Assembly (NCBI RefSeq): GCF_009789195.1
Contig: NZ_WSTC01000011.1
Coordinates: 62,001-126,000, forward strand
Reading direction: 5' to 3'
Source: Paenibacillus sp. MMS18-CY102
Lineage (GTDB): Bacteria > Bacillota > Bacilli > Paenibacillales > Paenibacillaceae
Length of the DNA: 64,000 nucleotides
The position numbers were made by a program, and so were the translations under genes. Positions within the stretch are counted from its first letter, which is position 1; every line of letters begins with the position of its first letter. Under the pieces are notes generated by a model. The model was not told where the DNA came from, searched no databases, and was given only the letters and a program-made list of their open reading frames with translations. Shown here piece by piece: positions 42,629 to 50,833 of the stretch.

Positions 42629-43494
42629 TTCGCAAAATTCGCATCTTCTTAGAAATGATCAAATTCGAGCATACCGTATTCGCACTGCCATTCGCTTTCA
42701 TGGGTGCCATTCTTGGTGCAATAACGATGGAAGGCCGATGGCCAACATGGGCTGAGCTGGGCTGGATCTTGCTTGCGATGGTAGGGGCTCGAACAGCGGC
42801 TATGGCATTGAATCGATTGATCGACAGAGGGATTGATGCACTTAACCCGCGGACGGAGATGCGTGCTATTCCAGCCGGGCTGCTTAAGGTTAGCGAAGTG
42901 GTATTATTTATCATCATTTCCTTTGCAGTGTTGATCTACGCTTCGGCCCAATTGAATGAACTGTGCGTGAAGCTGATGCCGCTTGCCGTATTTATGCTCG
43001 TCCTATATTCGTACACGAAACGGTTCACTTGGTTGTGCCACGTTGTATTAGGGCTTACGATCGGCTTGTCGCCGCTAGGCGCATGGGTTGCCGTTACTGG
43101 CCAGTTTGAACCTGCGGCATGGGTTCTTTTTGGGACAGTCGCTTTGTGGCTAGCTGGTTTTGATATCATTTATGCAACACAAGACTTTGAGTTTGACCGC
43201 ACCAATAAAGTGCATTCGATTCCAGCGCGTTTTGGCATTCGTGGTGCGCTTTGGATCGCACGCTCGCTTCACTTGGTTACAGCCATCGGATTTATAACGT
43301 TGTTTTTCATAACGGATCTAAGCTGGGCTTATCTAGCTGGGACAATGATATCCTGTATCATTTTGTTCTATCAGCATTGGCTTGTGCGGCCTACCGATTT
43401 GAGCCGGGTTCAAATCGCGTTCTTCCCGATGAATGGAACGCTTAGCGTCGTCCTCTTCGCATTTACGCTGCTTGATCTGCTGGTGCTCAGGTAA
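42625..43494 (+). CDS. mqnP: UbiA-family prenyltransferase, probably MqnP of the futalosine route
   Basis: The 289-residue membrane protein has the two aspartate-rich motifs of UbiA prenyltransferases: [15 protein letters not shown] near residue 68-82 and [13 protein letters not shown] near 182-194, with about eight helices. It attaches the polyprenyl chain to an aromatic acid. Its neighbours ubiX and mqnA point to 1,4-dihydroxy-6-naphthoate as acceptor (MqnP), not 4-hydroxybenzoate or DHNA. It lacks the features of MenA. It overlaps menG by 4 bp and ubiX by 1 bp. Confidence 0.82.
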   Translation: MIRKIRIFLEMIKFEHTVFALPFAFMGAILGAITMEGRWPTWAELGWILLAMVGARTAAMALNRLIDRGIDALNPRTEMRAIPAGLLKVSEVVLFIIISFAVLIYASAQLNELCVKLMPLAVFMLVLYSYTKRFTWLCHVVLGLTIGLSPLGAWVAVTGQFEPAAWVLFGTVALWLAGFDIIYATQDFEFDRTNKVHSIPARFGIRGALWIARSLHLVTAIGFITLFFITDLSWAYLAGTMISCIILFYQHWLVRPTDLSRVQIAFFPMNGTLSVVLFAFTLLDLLVLR

Positions 43495-44135
43495 TGGCAG
43501 ATTATCCTATCAGCAAGCCGCATGCCCGTCCGTCACGCTGGGTTGTAGGCATCACTGGTGCGAGCGGTTCCTTGTATGGCATTCGGCTGATCGAGGTGCT
43601 GCTGCAAGCTGGCATTCATGTCCATGTTGTCGTGACAGATGCTGGCTGGCGCGTATTGAAAGAAGAGCTGGGCTGGGACGTGACGCGCCGCCAATCCGTT
43701 TTTGAGGAGCGGTTCGGCGCCTTGGCAACGGAAGGGCAGTTGACTTTCCACCCTAATGCGGATATAGGGGCTTCGATTGCAAGCGGCTCATTCCGGGTTG
43801 ACGGGATGGTTATTATGCCGTGCTCTATGGGCACTTTAGCCTCGCTTGCCCACGGGATTTCCGATGACTTGATGACCCGCGCTGCGGACGTCATGATTAA
43901 GGAAGGGCGCAAGCTTATCCTCGTTCCGCGCGAAACGCCGCTTCACGCTATCCATCTTGAGAATATGCTCACGCTGGCTAAGCTGGGTGTTAAACTCATC
44001 CCGGCCATGCCGGCTTTTTATTATGGGCCACAAACGATTCTCGACCTTGTCGATTTCTTGGTTGGCAAAGTACTCGACATGATGCCTTTAGACCATAACC
44101 TCTTCAACCGATGGGGGGGAGACACCAATGACTAA
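43494..44135 (+). CDS. ubiX: Flavin prenyltransferase (UbiX family)
   Basis: UbiX makes prenylated FMN, the cofactor of UbiD-type decarboxylases. The 213-residue flavoprotein has VVGITGASGSLYGIRLIEVL at its N-terminus, IASGSFRVDGMVIMPCSMGTLA, and LILVPRETPLHAIHLENMLTL, all standard. In a futalosine operon it would serve the decarboxylase that follows prenylation. No ubiD homologue is visible in the window. It overlaps mqnA by 8 bp. Confidence 0.93.
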   Translation: MADYPISKPHARPSRWVVGITGASGSLYGIRLIEVLLQAGIHVHVVVTDAGWRVLKEELGWDVTRRQSVFEERFGALATEGQLTFHPNADIGASIASGSFRVDGMVIMPCSMGTLASLAHGISDDLMTRAADVMIKEGRKLILVPRETPLHAIHLENMLTLAKLGVKLIPAMPAFYYGPQTILDLVDFLVGKVLDMMPLDHNLFNRWGGDTND

Positions 44136-44964
44136 TCATGAAATGCTTGCTATTGGCCGCATTGATTATGCGAACGCGTGGCCATTATTCCATTATGTGA
44201 CTGAGCCAGCAATGTCTGCGCTTGGCGCACGCATCGTATCCCGAATTCCTGCGGAGCTTAACCGTACGCTATTAAGCGGTGAACTGGCGATGTCCGCAGT
44301 TTCGTCGTTTGCATATGCGCGCCATGCTGAACAATATTTGCTGCTTCCTGATGTGTCCGTCAGTTCCGTGGGCAGCGTGCATTCGATTTTGTTGTTCCTC
44401 AAAAAACCGCTTGACCAAGTTCGTAAAGGCGTGATCGCAGTAACAAATGCGTCTGCGACCTCCGTTAATTTGTTAAAGGTGCTCATGTCCGTCTATTTGG
44501 AAGGGGAACCTACCTATGAGACGATGGAGCCGAATTTGGACAAGATGCTTGAGCATGCAGATGCAGCGCTGTTGATCGGTGATCCGGCTATTCATGCCTC
44601 TTGGCGTGGGACGGAACTTCAAGTGATTGATTTGGGCAAAATGTGGCATGATTTTACCGGATTAGGGATGACTTACGCTGTTGTCGCTGTCCGTAAAGAA
44701 GCAGCTGCACGCCATTATGATACGATTGCGGCTGTACATCAATTAATGGTTGAGAGCAAACGGAAAAGCCTCTTGAACCCTGAACTGCTCGTGCAGCAAG
44801 CATGTGAGTCATTAGGCGGAGAGCCCGACTATTGGCGGCTTTACTTCCGTGCGTTAAAATATGATTTTGGGGAACGCCAGCAAGCTGGGCTGCGGTTGTA
44901 TTTGAAATACGCAACCGAGTTAAACCTGCTCGACCGTGAACCAGAGCTTGTGTTTTTCAAATAG
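44128..44964 (+). CDS. mqnA: Chorismate dehydratase MqnA
   Basis: MqnA removes water from chorismate to give 3-enolpyruvyl-benzoate, the first committed step of the futalosine menaquinone pathway. The 278-residue protein has the MqnA/MqnD fold signatures: IGRIDYANAWPLFH, AELNRTLLSGELAMSAVSSFAYARH, SVGSVHSILLF, ALLIGDPAI and DLGKMWHDFTGLGMTYAVVAVR. MqnB, C, D and E genes are not in the window. The presence of aroC in the same region supplies its substrate. Confidence 0.92.
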   Translation: MTNHEMLAIGRIDYANAWPLFHYVTEPAMSALGARIVSRIPAELNRTLLSGELAMSAVSSFAYARHAEQYLLLPDVSVSSVGSVHSILLFLKKPLDQVRKGVIAVTNASATSVNLLKVLMSVYLEGEPTYETMEPNLDKMLEHADAALLIGDPAIHASWRGTELQVIDLGKMWHDFTGLGMTYAVVAVRKEAAARHYDTIAAVHQLMVESKRKSLLNPELLVQQACESLGGEPDYWRLYFRALKYDFGERQQAGLRLYLKYATELNLLDREPELVFFK

Positions 44965-44970
44965 CTGTAA

Positions 44971-45043
44971 CTTACGATGCAGGTTTTGTTTACGCAAAAC
45001 CTAAGTATTTGCTTACGATGCTGGTTTTGCTTCCGCAAAACCT
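44971..45043 (+). repeat. Duplicated 32-bp hairpin before hepT
   Basis: A 32-bp unit at 44971-45002 recurs at 45012-45043 with 29 of 32 identities, a period of 41 bp. Each contains a (A/T)GGTTTTG ... CAAAACC hairpin. No T run follows, so it is not a simple terminator. The second copy ends 2 bp before the hepT ribosome site GAGGTGA. Confidence 0.85.
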
Positions 45044-45055
45044 TGAGGTGAACCG

Positions 45056-46030
45056 ATGAAACTAATGGATTTGTTTGTGAAGATGAAGGGCGATTTGAAC
45101 GAGATTGAAGCCGAATTGGAACGTGCCATCACTTCCGACCATACGTTGATGACCGAAACTTCCGTTCACTTGCTGAAAGCTGGAGGGAAACGGTTTCGCC
45201 CGATTGTTGTGCTGCTATCAGGCAAGTTTGGCCATTATCGGCTTGATGTGATGAAAAATGTTGCGGTTCCGCTGGAGTTGATTCATATGGCATCTCTCGT
45301 TCATGATGATGTCATTGACGATGCAGAAACCAGGCGCGGCCAGCTAACCGTAAAGTCCAAATGGGATAATCGAATTGCGATGTACACGGGCGATTATATA
45401 CACGGCAAAGCGTTGACAGTTGCAACGAAGCTCGATAATCCGCGCATCCACCAAATTTTGTCCAAAGCAATGGTTGAGATGTGTATCGGCGAGATGGAGC
45501 AGGTGCGTGATTTCTTCAATACGGAGCAGTCTGTTCGCCAATACTTGCTGCGTATTCGCCGGAAAACGGCATTGCTTATCGCGATTAGCTGCCAGCTCGG
45601 CGCTTTGGCTGCGGAGACGGAAGAGAGGCATGCCAATCGGCTTTATCGCTTCGGATACAACGTAGGGATGGCTTTCCAAATTCGTGATGATGTCTTGGAT
45701 CTGTGCGGCACAGAGAAGCAGATCGGCAAGCCGCCAGGCTCCGATATCCGCCAGGGCAATATTACGCTTCCTGTCTTGCTTGCATTGCAAGAGACGGCAA
45801 TTCGTCCGAAGCTGTTGCAAGAAATTGATCGGATTCAGCAGACAGACGGCGCTGGAGATACGGCTGAGGCGATACGGCTCATTCGCAGCAGCAATGGCAT
45901 TAAGCAAGCGGAGGCGCTGGCGGACCGCTATACACAAAAAGCTTTGTCCGCATTAGAAGGACTTCCGGATCTTGCGGCGAAAAAGAGTTTGAAGGATATC
46001 GCGCGTTTCGTCAATAAGCGCAATTATTAG
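45056..46030 (+). CDS. hepT: Heptaprenyl diphosphate synthase component II
   Basis: HepT is the catalytic subunit of the C35 synthase. The 324-residue protein has the first aspartate-rich motif HDDVIDDAETRRG near residue 83-95, GDYIHGKAL, and the second motif QIRDDVLDL near 209-217, with GKPPGSDIRQGNITLPVLLAL after it. GAGGTGA precedes the ATG. In B. subtilis hepT directly follows menG; here three genes and a hairpin repeat lie between. Confidence 0.94.
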   Translation: MKLMDLFVKMKGDLNEIEAELERAITSDHTLMTETSVHLLKAGGKRFRPIVVLLSGKFGHYRLDVMKNVAVPLELIHMASLVHDDVIDDAETRRGQLTVKSKWDNRIAMYTGDYIHGKALTVATKLDNPRIHQILSKAMVEMCIGEMEQVRDFFNTEQSVRQYLLRIRRKTALLIAISCQLGALAAETEERHANRLYRFGYNVGMAFQIRDDVLDLCGTEKQIGKPPGSDIRQGNITLPVLLALQETAIRPKLLQEIDRIQQTDGAGDTAEAIRLIRSSNGIKQAEALADRYTQKALSALEGLPDLAAKKSLKDIARFVNKRNY

Positions 46031-46060
46031 AGCAGCCTTCAATAGAAAGGGGCAAACACG

Positions 46061-46504
46061 ATGGAAAGAACGTTTCTGATGGTAAAGCCAGACGGCGTGC
46101 AACGCGGCTTAATCGGCGAAATTGTAGGCCGATTCGAGCGAAAAGGGCTGCAGCTTGTAGCAAGCAAGCTGATGCTGATTAGCAGAGAGACGGCTGAACT
46201 GCATTATGCTGAACATCATGGCAAGCCTTTCTATGAACGGTTGATAACCTTCATTACATCGGGACCTGTATTTGCGATGGTGTGGCAAGGGGATAACGTT
46301 ATTGCGTTAACTAGGGCTTTAATCGGCAAAACGGATGCTGTTGAAGCTGCGCCGGGCACGATTCGCTCGGATTATGCTATACATACGAATTTTAATCTTA
46401 TTCATGGGTCGGATTCTGCCGCTAATGCGGAACGGGAAATTGGGATTTTCTTTGAAGCTGGCCAAATCATTGACTATGAACATACGATTCAACGCTGGAT
46501 TTAA
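46061..46504 (+). CDS. ndk: Nucleoside diphosphate kinase
   Basis: Ndk transfers the terminal phosphate between nucleotides. The 147-residue protein has [23 protein letters not shown] at its start and the phosphorylated His in [17 protein letters not shown] near residue 115. GAAAGGGG precedes the ATG. It follows hepT as in B. subtilis. Confidence 0.95.
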   Translation: MERTFLMVKPDGVQRGLIGEIVGRFERKGLQLVASKLMLISRETAELHYAEHHGKPFYERLITFITSGPVFAMVWQGDNVIALTRALIGKTDAVEAAPGTIRSDYAIHTNFNLIHGSDSAANAEREIGIFFEAGQIIDYEHTIQRWI

Positions 46505-46568
46505 CCGTACTGGAAGATAGCGCTTTGTCCTTGCAATGCGAGTCAGTCATGATGGGAGGCACCATGGC

Positions 46569-47357
46569 GTGGGGGATCAGGATTACGAATTGTTCATCGA
46601 ACAAATCAAGAAACGGACGAAGATTGATCTGGGGCAATACAAAGAAACGCAGATGAAGCGAAGATTGACGACGCTGCGGCAGAAGCATGGCTTCCAAACA
46701 TTCGCTTCCTACATGGATGCGCTTGTCCGCGATCAGGCCTTTATGGATGAATTTCTCGATCGCATGACGATCAACGTCTCAGAGTTTTGGCGAAACCCGA
46801 ATCGCTGGGAGATGCTCGAGAAGCGTTTCTTGCCCGAAATGTTTGCAGATAACAGCCGGATTTCGATTTGGAGCGCAGCTTGCTCGACTGGTGATGAACC
46901 ATATACTACGGCAATGATACTAGACAAGATGGGCAAGCTTGACCGTACGACAATTACGGCGACGGATCTGGACCATAATGTGCTGTCCAAGGCACAGGGC
47001 GGGCTCTATCACGAGCGCTCAGTGCGTGATGTTCCTTCGGTCTACCGTGAGCGTTATTTTACGGCAGATGGCGATGCTTATGCTGTTGATGAGCGCATTA
47101 AGCGCGCGATTCGTTTTAAACAGCATAATTTGCTTTATGATCCTTTTGGCGGCCCATATGATTTGATCATTTGCCGCAATGTCATGATTTATTTTACAGA
47201 AGATGCTAAGCATGGATTGTACCAGCGTTTCTCGAATGCGTTGAAACCAGGCGGCATCTTATTTGTTGGCAGTACTGAACAGATTTTCACACCTCAGCAG
47301 TATCAGTTCGAGACGGTTGAAACGTTTTTCTATCGTAAAATGAATAACGCAACTTAA
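46569..47357 (+). CDS. cheR: Chemotaxis protein methyltransferase CheR
   Basis: CheR methylates glutamates of chemoreceptors with SAM. The 262-residue enzyme has the N-terminal helical domain (KETQMKRRLTTLRQKHGFQTF), DRMTINVSEFWRNPNRWE, the SAM-binding IWSAACSTGDEPYTTAM and DLIICRNVMIYF. The GTG at 46569 is chosen because GGGAGG lies 9 bp upstream; the longer frame is unsupported. As in B. subtilis, it is alone, away from other che genes. Confidence 0.93.
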   Translation: MGDQDYELFIEQIKKRTKIDLGQYKETQMKRRLTTLRQKHGFQTFASYMDALVRDQAFMDEFLDRMTINVSEFWRNPNRWEMLEKRFLPEMFADNSRISIWSAACSTGDEPYTTAMILDKMGKLDRTTITATDLDHNVLSKAQGGLYHERSVRDVPSVYRERYFTADGDAYAVDERIKRAIRFKQHNLLYDPFGGPYDLIICRNVMIYFTEDAKHGLYQRFSNALKPGGILFVGSTEQIFTPQQYQFETVETFFYRKMNNAT

Positions 47358-47458
47358 GCCGGCGTTCTCCTAATTTGAGGTTCGAAGAGTTGAGGCGTAT
47401 ACCTTTGTTTCCTTGTTGCAATACTATGGTAATGGAATGACGACCATGGAGGGACAAA

Positions 47459-47626
47459 ATGGATAAGAGGAAAGTAATCGTCGCTTATCAGCGCGGTTAC
47501 ATTACGATTCAAGAATGTGCACAAATTTTGGGCATTCATTGCGAGCATCTTCGAACGATTGTTGACAGCTCTAAGGTGGAAGCAAGCACTGTTCCGCCAT
47601 CTGCTGAGCGCGCATTACCGCGTTAA
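47459..47626 (+). CDS. 55-residue helix-turn-helix-like microprotein
   Basis: This short gene is bounded by an ATG at 47459 with GGAGGG 5-6 bp upstream and a TAA at 47624-47626. The product (55 residues) begins MDKRKVIVAYQRGYITIQEC, then AQILGIHCEHLRTIV, a pattern like one helix-turn-helix of a sigma-type or MarR-like domain. It ends in a Ser/Pro-rich tail. I recall no name. A terminator follows 26 bp after the stop, so it has its own short unit between cheR and the aro promoter. Confidence 0.6.
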   Translation: MDKRKVIVAYQRGYITIQECAQILGIHCEHLRTIVDSSKVEASTVPPSAERALPR

Positions 47627-47651
47627 ATGGCTCCTGCCAAAAACAAACAGT

Positions 47652-47681
47652 ACACCGGTTGCGTTTGCAATCGGTGTTTTT
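47652..47681 (+). terminator. Terminator before the aro operon
   Basis: ACACCGGTTGC (47652-47662) and GCAATCGGTGT (47667-47677) pair with one G-U, then TTTTT. Confidence 0.8.
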
Positions 47682-47763
47682 GTTGTGTGGCAAGCAGCGA
47701 ATCAACGTTTCAAAAGCGGTTCATCACGCGTGAATCGGCTTGCGAGCAAGCGTTTGACGTTTC

Positions 47764-47792
47764 TTGTCAAACTGACGGGGCTGTACTATAAT
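47764..47792 (+). promoter_or_regulatory. Sigma-A promoter of aroC-aroB-aroH
   Basis: TTGTCA (47764-47769), 17 bp, TATAAT (47787-47792). The start is near 47799, about 60 bp before aroC. Confidence 0.8.
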
Positions 47793-47858
47793 GAGCAAAG
47801 ATGTTTCGGGCATATACATAGCCGGGCTTTTTCAAGCCGGTGAAGGGAGAGTTTTAGC

Positions 47859-49028
47859 TTGAGTTTACGTTATTTAACTGCAGGGGAAACACATGGTCCC
47901 CAATTGACCGCTATTATTGAGGGATTGCCGAGCAATCTTCAATTAGATTTTGAGGAATTGAATTTCCAATTGCTTCGCCGTCAAAAAGGCCACGGCCGCG
48001 GACGCCGGATGCAAATTGAAAAAGATACAGCGAATATCGTTGGCGGCGTTCGCCATGGCCGTACGACAGGAGCGCCAGTTGCGCTAGTTGTTGCAAACAA
48101 TGACTGGAAACACTGGACTTCGGTAATGAACATTGAGCCAATCGAAGGCAGTGACGAAGAGAAGCGCCGCGTTCACCGTCCGCGCCCTGGACATGCTGAC
48201 CTTAACGGCGGCTTGAAGTACAACCTGAAGGACCTTCGCAACGTGTTGGAGCGTTCTAGTGCACGCGAAACGGCAGCTCGTGTTGCTGTTGGTGCGGTAG
48301 CACGCCAATTGCTCGCAGCGTTCGGCATTAAAGTAGGTGGACAGGTTATCCGCATTGGCGAGATCGAAGCGCCAGCGAACAATTTGCCTATTGATGAGCT
48401 GATTCGCCTGACAGAAGAATCGCCAGTTCGTGTTGTTGATAAAGCAACAGAAGAGAAAATGACGGCATATATCGACCAAATTAAAGCGGAAGGCGACTCC
48501 ATTGGAGGCATCGTAGAATGCGTCGTGGAAGGCCTGCCGGTTGGTTTGGGCAGCCATGTGCAATATGACCGTAAGCTCGATGGCCGTATCGCGCAAGCTG
48601 TCGTATCGATCAATGCATTCAAAGGCGTAGAGATCGGTATCGGCTTCGAGGCTGGCAAGATTCGCGGTTCGCAAGTGCATGACGAGATTTTGTATACGGA
48701 AGAGCGCGGCTACCACCGTGCAACGAACCGCCTTGGCGGCTTCGAGGGCGGAATGACCAATGGCGAGCAAATCGTCGTACGCGGCGTTATGAAGCCGATT
48801 CCGACGCTGTACAAGCCGCTTCAGAGCGTTGATATCGATACGAAAGAGCCTTTCACTGCTCAAGTCGAACGTTCGGATGCATGCGCAGTTCCAGCAGCAA
48901 GCGTCGTTATGGAGCATGTCGTCGCTTGGGAAGTGGCAAGAGCATTTCTTGAGAAGTTTGGCGGCGATTCGATGGAAGAGATTCGCAGCAACTACAATGC
49001 GTATGTTGAACAGATCGGGCGGTACTAG
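47859..49028 (+). CDS. aroC: Chorismate synthase
   Basis: The enzyme makes chorismate from EPSP with reduced FMN. The 389-residue protein starts with [20 protein letters not shown], and has [45 protein letters not shown] and [15 protein letters not shown], all signatures of the family. The TTG at 47859 follows GAAGGGAGAG. Chorismate feeds trpE, aroH and also mqnA in this region. Confidence 0.95.
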   Translation: MSLRYLTAGETHGPQLTAIIEGLPSNLQLDFEELNFQLLRRQKGHGRGRRMQIEKDTANIVGGVRHGRTTGAPVALVVANNDWKHWTSVMNIEPIEGSDEEKRRVHRPRPGHADLNGGLKYNLKDLRNVLERSSARETAARVAVGAVARQLLAAFGIKVGGQVIRIGEIEAPANNLPIDELIRLTEESPVRVVDKATEEKMTAYIDQIKAEGDSIGGIVECVVEGLPVGLGSHVQYDRKLDGRIAQAVVSINAFKGVEIGIGFEAGKIRGSQVHDEILYTEERGYHRATNRLGGFEGGMTNGEQIVVRGVMKPIPTLYKPLQSVDIDTKEPFTAQVERSDACAVPAASVVMEHVVAWEVARAFLEKFGGDSMEEIRSNYNAYVEQIGRY

Positions 49029-49029
49029 C

Positions 49030-50136
49030 ATGATACGGGAGCTGACAGTCGCTCTTGGAGAGCGGTCATATCCAATTTATATCGGGGAGGGCCTTCTGCA
49101 GGAGGCCGCTTCCTATTTTGAGAAGCACGGCGTCAGCAAGAGGTCTCCGCTGATGATTGTTACTGACCAGAATATTGGGCCGCTGTACTTGGAAGCATTG
49201 GAGAAGGTTTTGCAAGTTGCTGGATTCCAGGTTGTAAGCGCAGTAGTGCCTTCGGGCGAAGGCTCGAAGTCGCTTGCAGTGTTTGAGCAGCTCGTGACTA
49301 AAGCGCTGGAGGGCGGGCTTGACCGCAAATCAACGATCGTCGCGCTTGGCGGCGGTGTTGTTGGCGATCTAGCTGGATATGTTGCAGCATCGTATATGCG
49401 CGGCGTCCGTTTCGTACAGATCCCGACGACGATACTTGCGCATGACAGCAGTGTTGGCGGCAAGGTTGCCGTTAACCATCCTCTAGCAAAGAACATTATC
49501 GGCGCGTTCCATCAGCCAGCATTCGTGTTATACGATTTGCTAACGTTACAATCGCTTCCGCCTCGTGACGTACGTAGCGGCCTATCTGAAGCCATAAAGC
49601 ATGGCTTAATATGGGACGAGGCATTCGTCGCTTGGTGTGATAACAATATGGATAAGCTGCTTGCGCTTGATCCGGAAGCATTAGGCTATGCGCTGTACAA
49701 AGGCTGTGGAGTGAAAGCAGCAGTCGTGTCAGAAGATGAGACGGAGAATGGCTTGCGTGCGATTCTAAACCTTGGCCATACGATCGGGCATGCGCTTGAG
49801 GCAGTAGCAGGTTATGGAGAATTGACGCACGGCGAAGCGATTTCGATCGGAATGATCGGGTCTGCCATTGTAGGCGTGAAGCTCGGCGCTCCGCAGGAAG
49901 TATATGAAGTAACGAGACGCGTTCTTGGCAAGTCTGGATTGCCAGTACGCCTTCCGGAGCATTTTGATACAGACGCGGTAATGCGTGCCATGATGCATGA
50001 TAAGAAGTTTACAGAAGGCAGCATCGTCTACGTCGTGCCAACTGCGATCGGCAAAGTTGAAGTACGCTCTGATGTGCCAGCATCGCTAGTGCGGGAGACG
50101 GTAGAATTATTGAAACAGGAGGCCGATTGGCAATGA
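49030..50136 (+). CDS. aroB: 3-dehydroquinate synthase
   Basis: AroB closes the ring of DAHP to 3-dehydroquinate, using NAD and a divalent metal. The 368-residue enzyme shows VPSGEGSKSLAVFEQL, ALGGGVVGDLAGYVAASYMRGV, PTTILAHDSSVGGKVAVNHPLAKN, and the metal His residues in LNLGHTIGHALEA and HGEAISIGM. The ATG at 49030 follows the aroC stop by 1 bp; the frame upstream overlaps aroC and is not real. Its ribosome site is weak, so coupling to aroC is likely. Confidence 0.94.
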   Translation: MIRELTVALGERSYPIYIGEGLLQEAASYFEKHGVSKRSPLMIVTDQNIGPLYLEALEKVLQVAGFQVVSAVVPSGEGSKSLAVFEQLVTKALEGGLDRKSTIVALGGGVVGDLAGYVAASYMRGVRFVQIPTTILAHDSSVGGKVAVNHPLAKNIIGAFHQPAFVLYDLLTLQSLPPRDVRSGLSEAIKHGLIWDEAFVAWCDNNMDKLLALDPEALGYALYKGCGVKAAVVSEDETENGLRAILNLGHTIGHALEAVAGYGELTHGEAISIGMIGSAIVGVKLGAPQEVYEVTRRVLGKSGLPVRLPEHFDTDAVMRAMMHDKKFTEGSIVYVVPTAIGKVEVRSDVPASLVRETVELLKQEADWQ

Positions 50137-50501
50137 GTGTTCGTGGAATTCGCGGTGCCGTAACGGTAGATCGGAATGAGGAGCAGCTCATTCTCGATGC
50201 AACGGTTGAGCTGTTGAATGCAATCGTTGTAGAGAACGGCATTGTTCCCGAAGATATTTGCAGCGTGTTAATTACCGTAACTGGCGATTTGGATTCAACG
50301 TTCCCAGCGAAAGCAATTCGCGTTATGCCAGGATGGGAATTCGTGCCACTGATGTGTGCGCTGGAAGTTCCGGTTAAAGGAAGCTTGGAGAAATGTGTCC
50401 GGTTTATGCTTCATGTTAATACCCCGAAGGGCCAATCCGAGATTCGGCATGTCTATTTGCGCGGTGCACAGGTGCTCCGTCCTGATTTGACCAAAGCCTA
50501 A
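50133..50501 (+). CDS. aroH: Chorismate mutase, AroH type
   Basis: AroH rearranges chorismate to prephenate for Tyr and Phe. The 122-residue protein is of the trimeric Bacillus class: VRGIRGAVTVDRNEE at its start (Arg of the active site), ICSVLITVTGDLDSTFPAKAIR, and CVRFMLHVNT with the active-site Arg and Cys. AGGAGGCC is 8 bp before the ATG. It overlaps aroB by 4 bp. Confidence 0.94.
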   Translation: MSVRGIRGAVTVDRNEEQLILDATVELLNAIVVENGIVPEDICSVLITVTGDLDSTFPAKAIRVMPGWEFVPLMCALEVPVKGSLEKCVRFMLHVNTPKGQSEIRHVYLRGAQVLRPDLTKA

Positions 50502-50508
50502 TGTACGA

Positions 50509-50538
50509 TTGACGGTTATTGTATAGCTAGTGTATAGT
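50509..50538 (+). promoter_or_regulatory. trp operon promoter
   Basis: TTGACG (50509-50514), 18 bp, TATAGT (50533-50538). It begins within 8 bp of the aroH stop, so the trp genes may also receive aro read-through. Confidence 0.7.
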
Positions 50539-50543
50539 TGAAC

Positions 50544-50657
50544 TAGTTATTAGAGCAGGCAGATGAGGCAAGACAGTTAGTTAGGAATACCGAGAGCGGT
50601 AGGCGAACGGTAGAGATGAGAATAGCTGAGATGAGAAGAGCTTAGAAGAGCGATTAG
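50544..50657 (+). promoter_or_regulatory. TRAP-binding (G/U)AG repeat array of the trp leader
   Basis: Eight GAG or TAG triplets from 50613 to 50650 follow each other at an exact 5-nt period. With 50592 or 50594, 50600 and 50655 the count reaches eleven, the number of TRAP subunits. Looser NAG triplets extend upstream to 50544. The window also encodes TRAP at 39887. GGCAG-AT-GAG (50558-50567) can pair with CTCCTGCC of the terminator, a candidate antiterminator. Confidence 0.85.
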
Positions 50658-50775
50658 GCATTACGTATTGAGATAATCGGATGGGCCTATTTGAAGGCAG
50701 CCGTTTGGATTATTTCGTTTACGTAACGTTTATTCTTCATTGTTCTCTCTATGGACGCACTCATCCTATACGTTT

Positions 50776-50803
50776 AGCTCCTGCCAATCGGCAGGAGCTT
50801 TTT
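50776..50803 (+). terminator. Attenuator terminator of the trp leader
   Basis: AGCTCCTGCC (50776-50785) and GGCAGGAGCT (50790-50799) form a perfect stem with loop AATC, then TTTTT. It is 31 bp before trpE. The rest of 50658-50775 holds no gene or motif I recognise. Confidence 0.88.
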
Positions 50804-50833
50804 ATATTCGTTACGACAAGGGAGAGGACTGCG

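Noticed and set aside
50681-50833. 51-codon N-terminal extension of trpE
   Set aside because: It would run through the attenuator hairpin, and the good ribosome site lies before ATG 50834.
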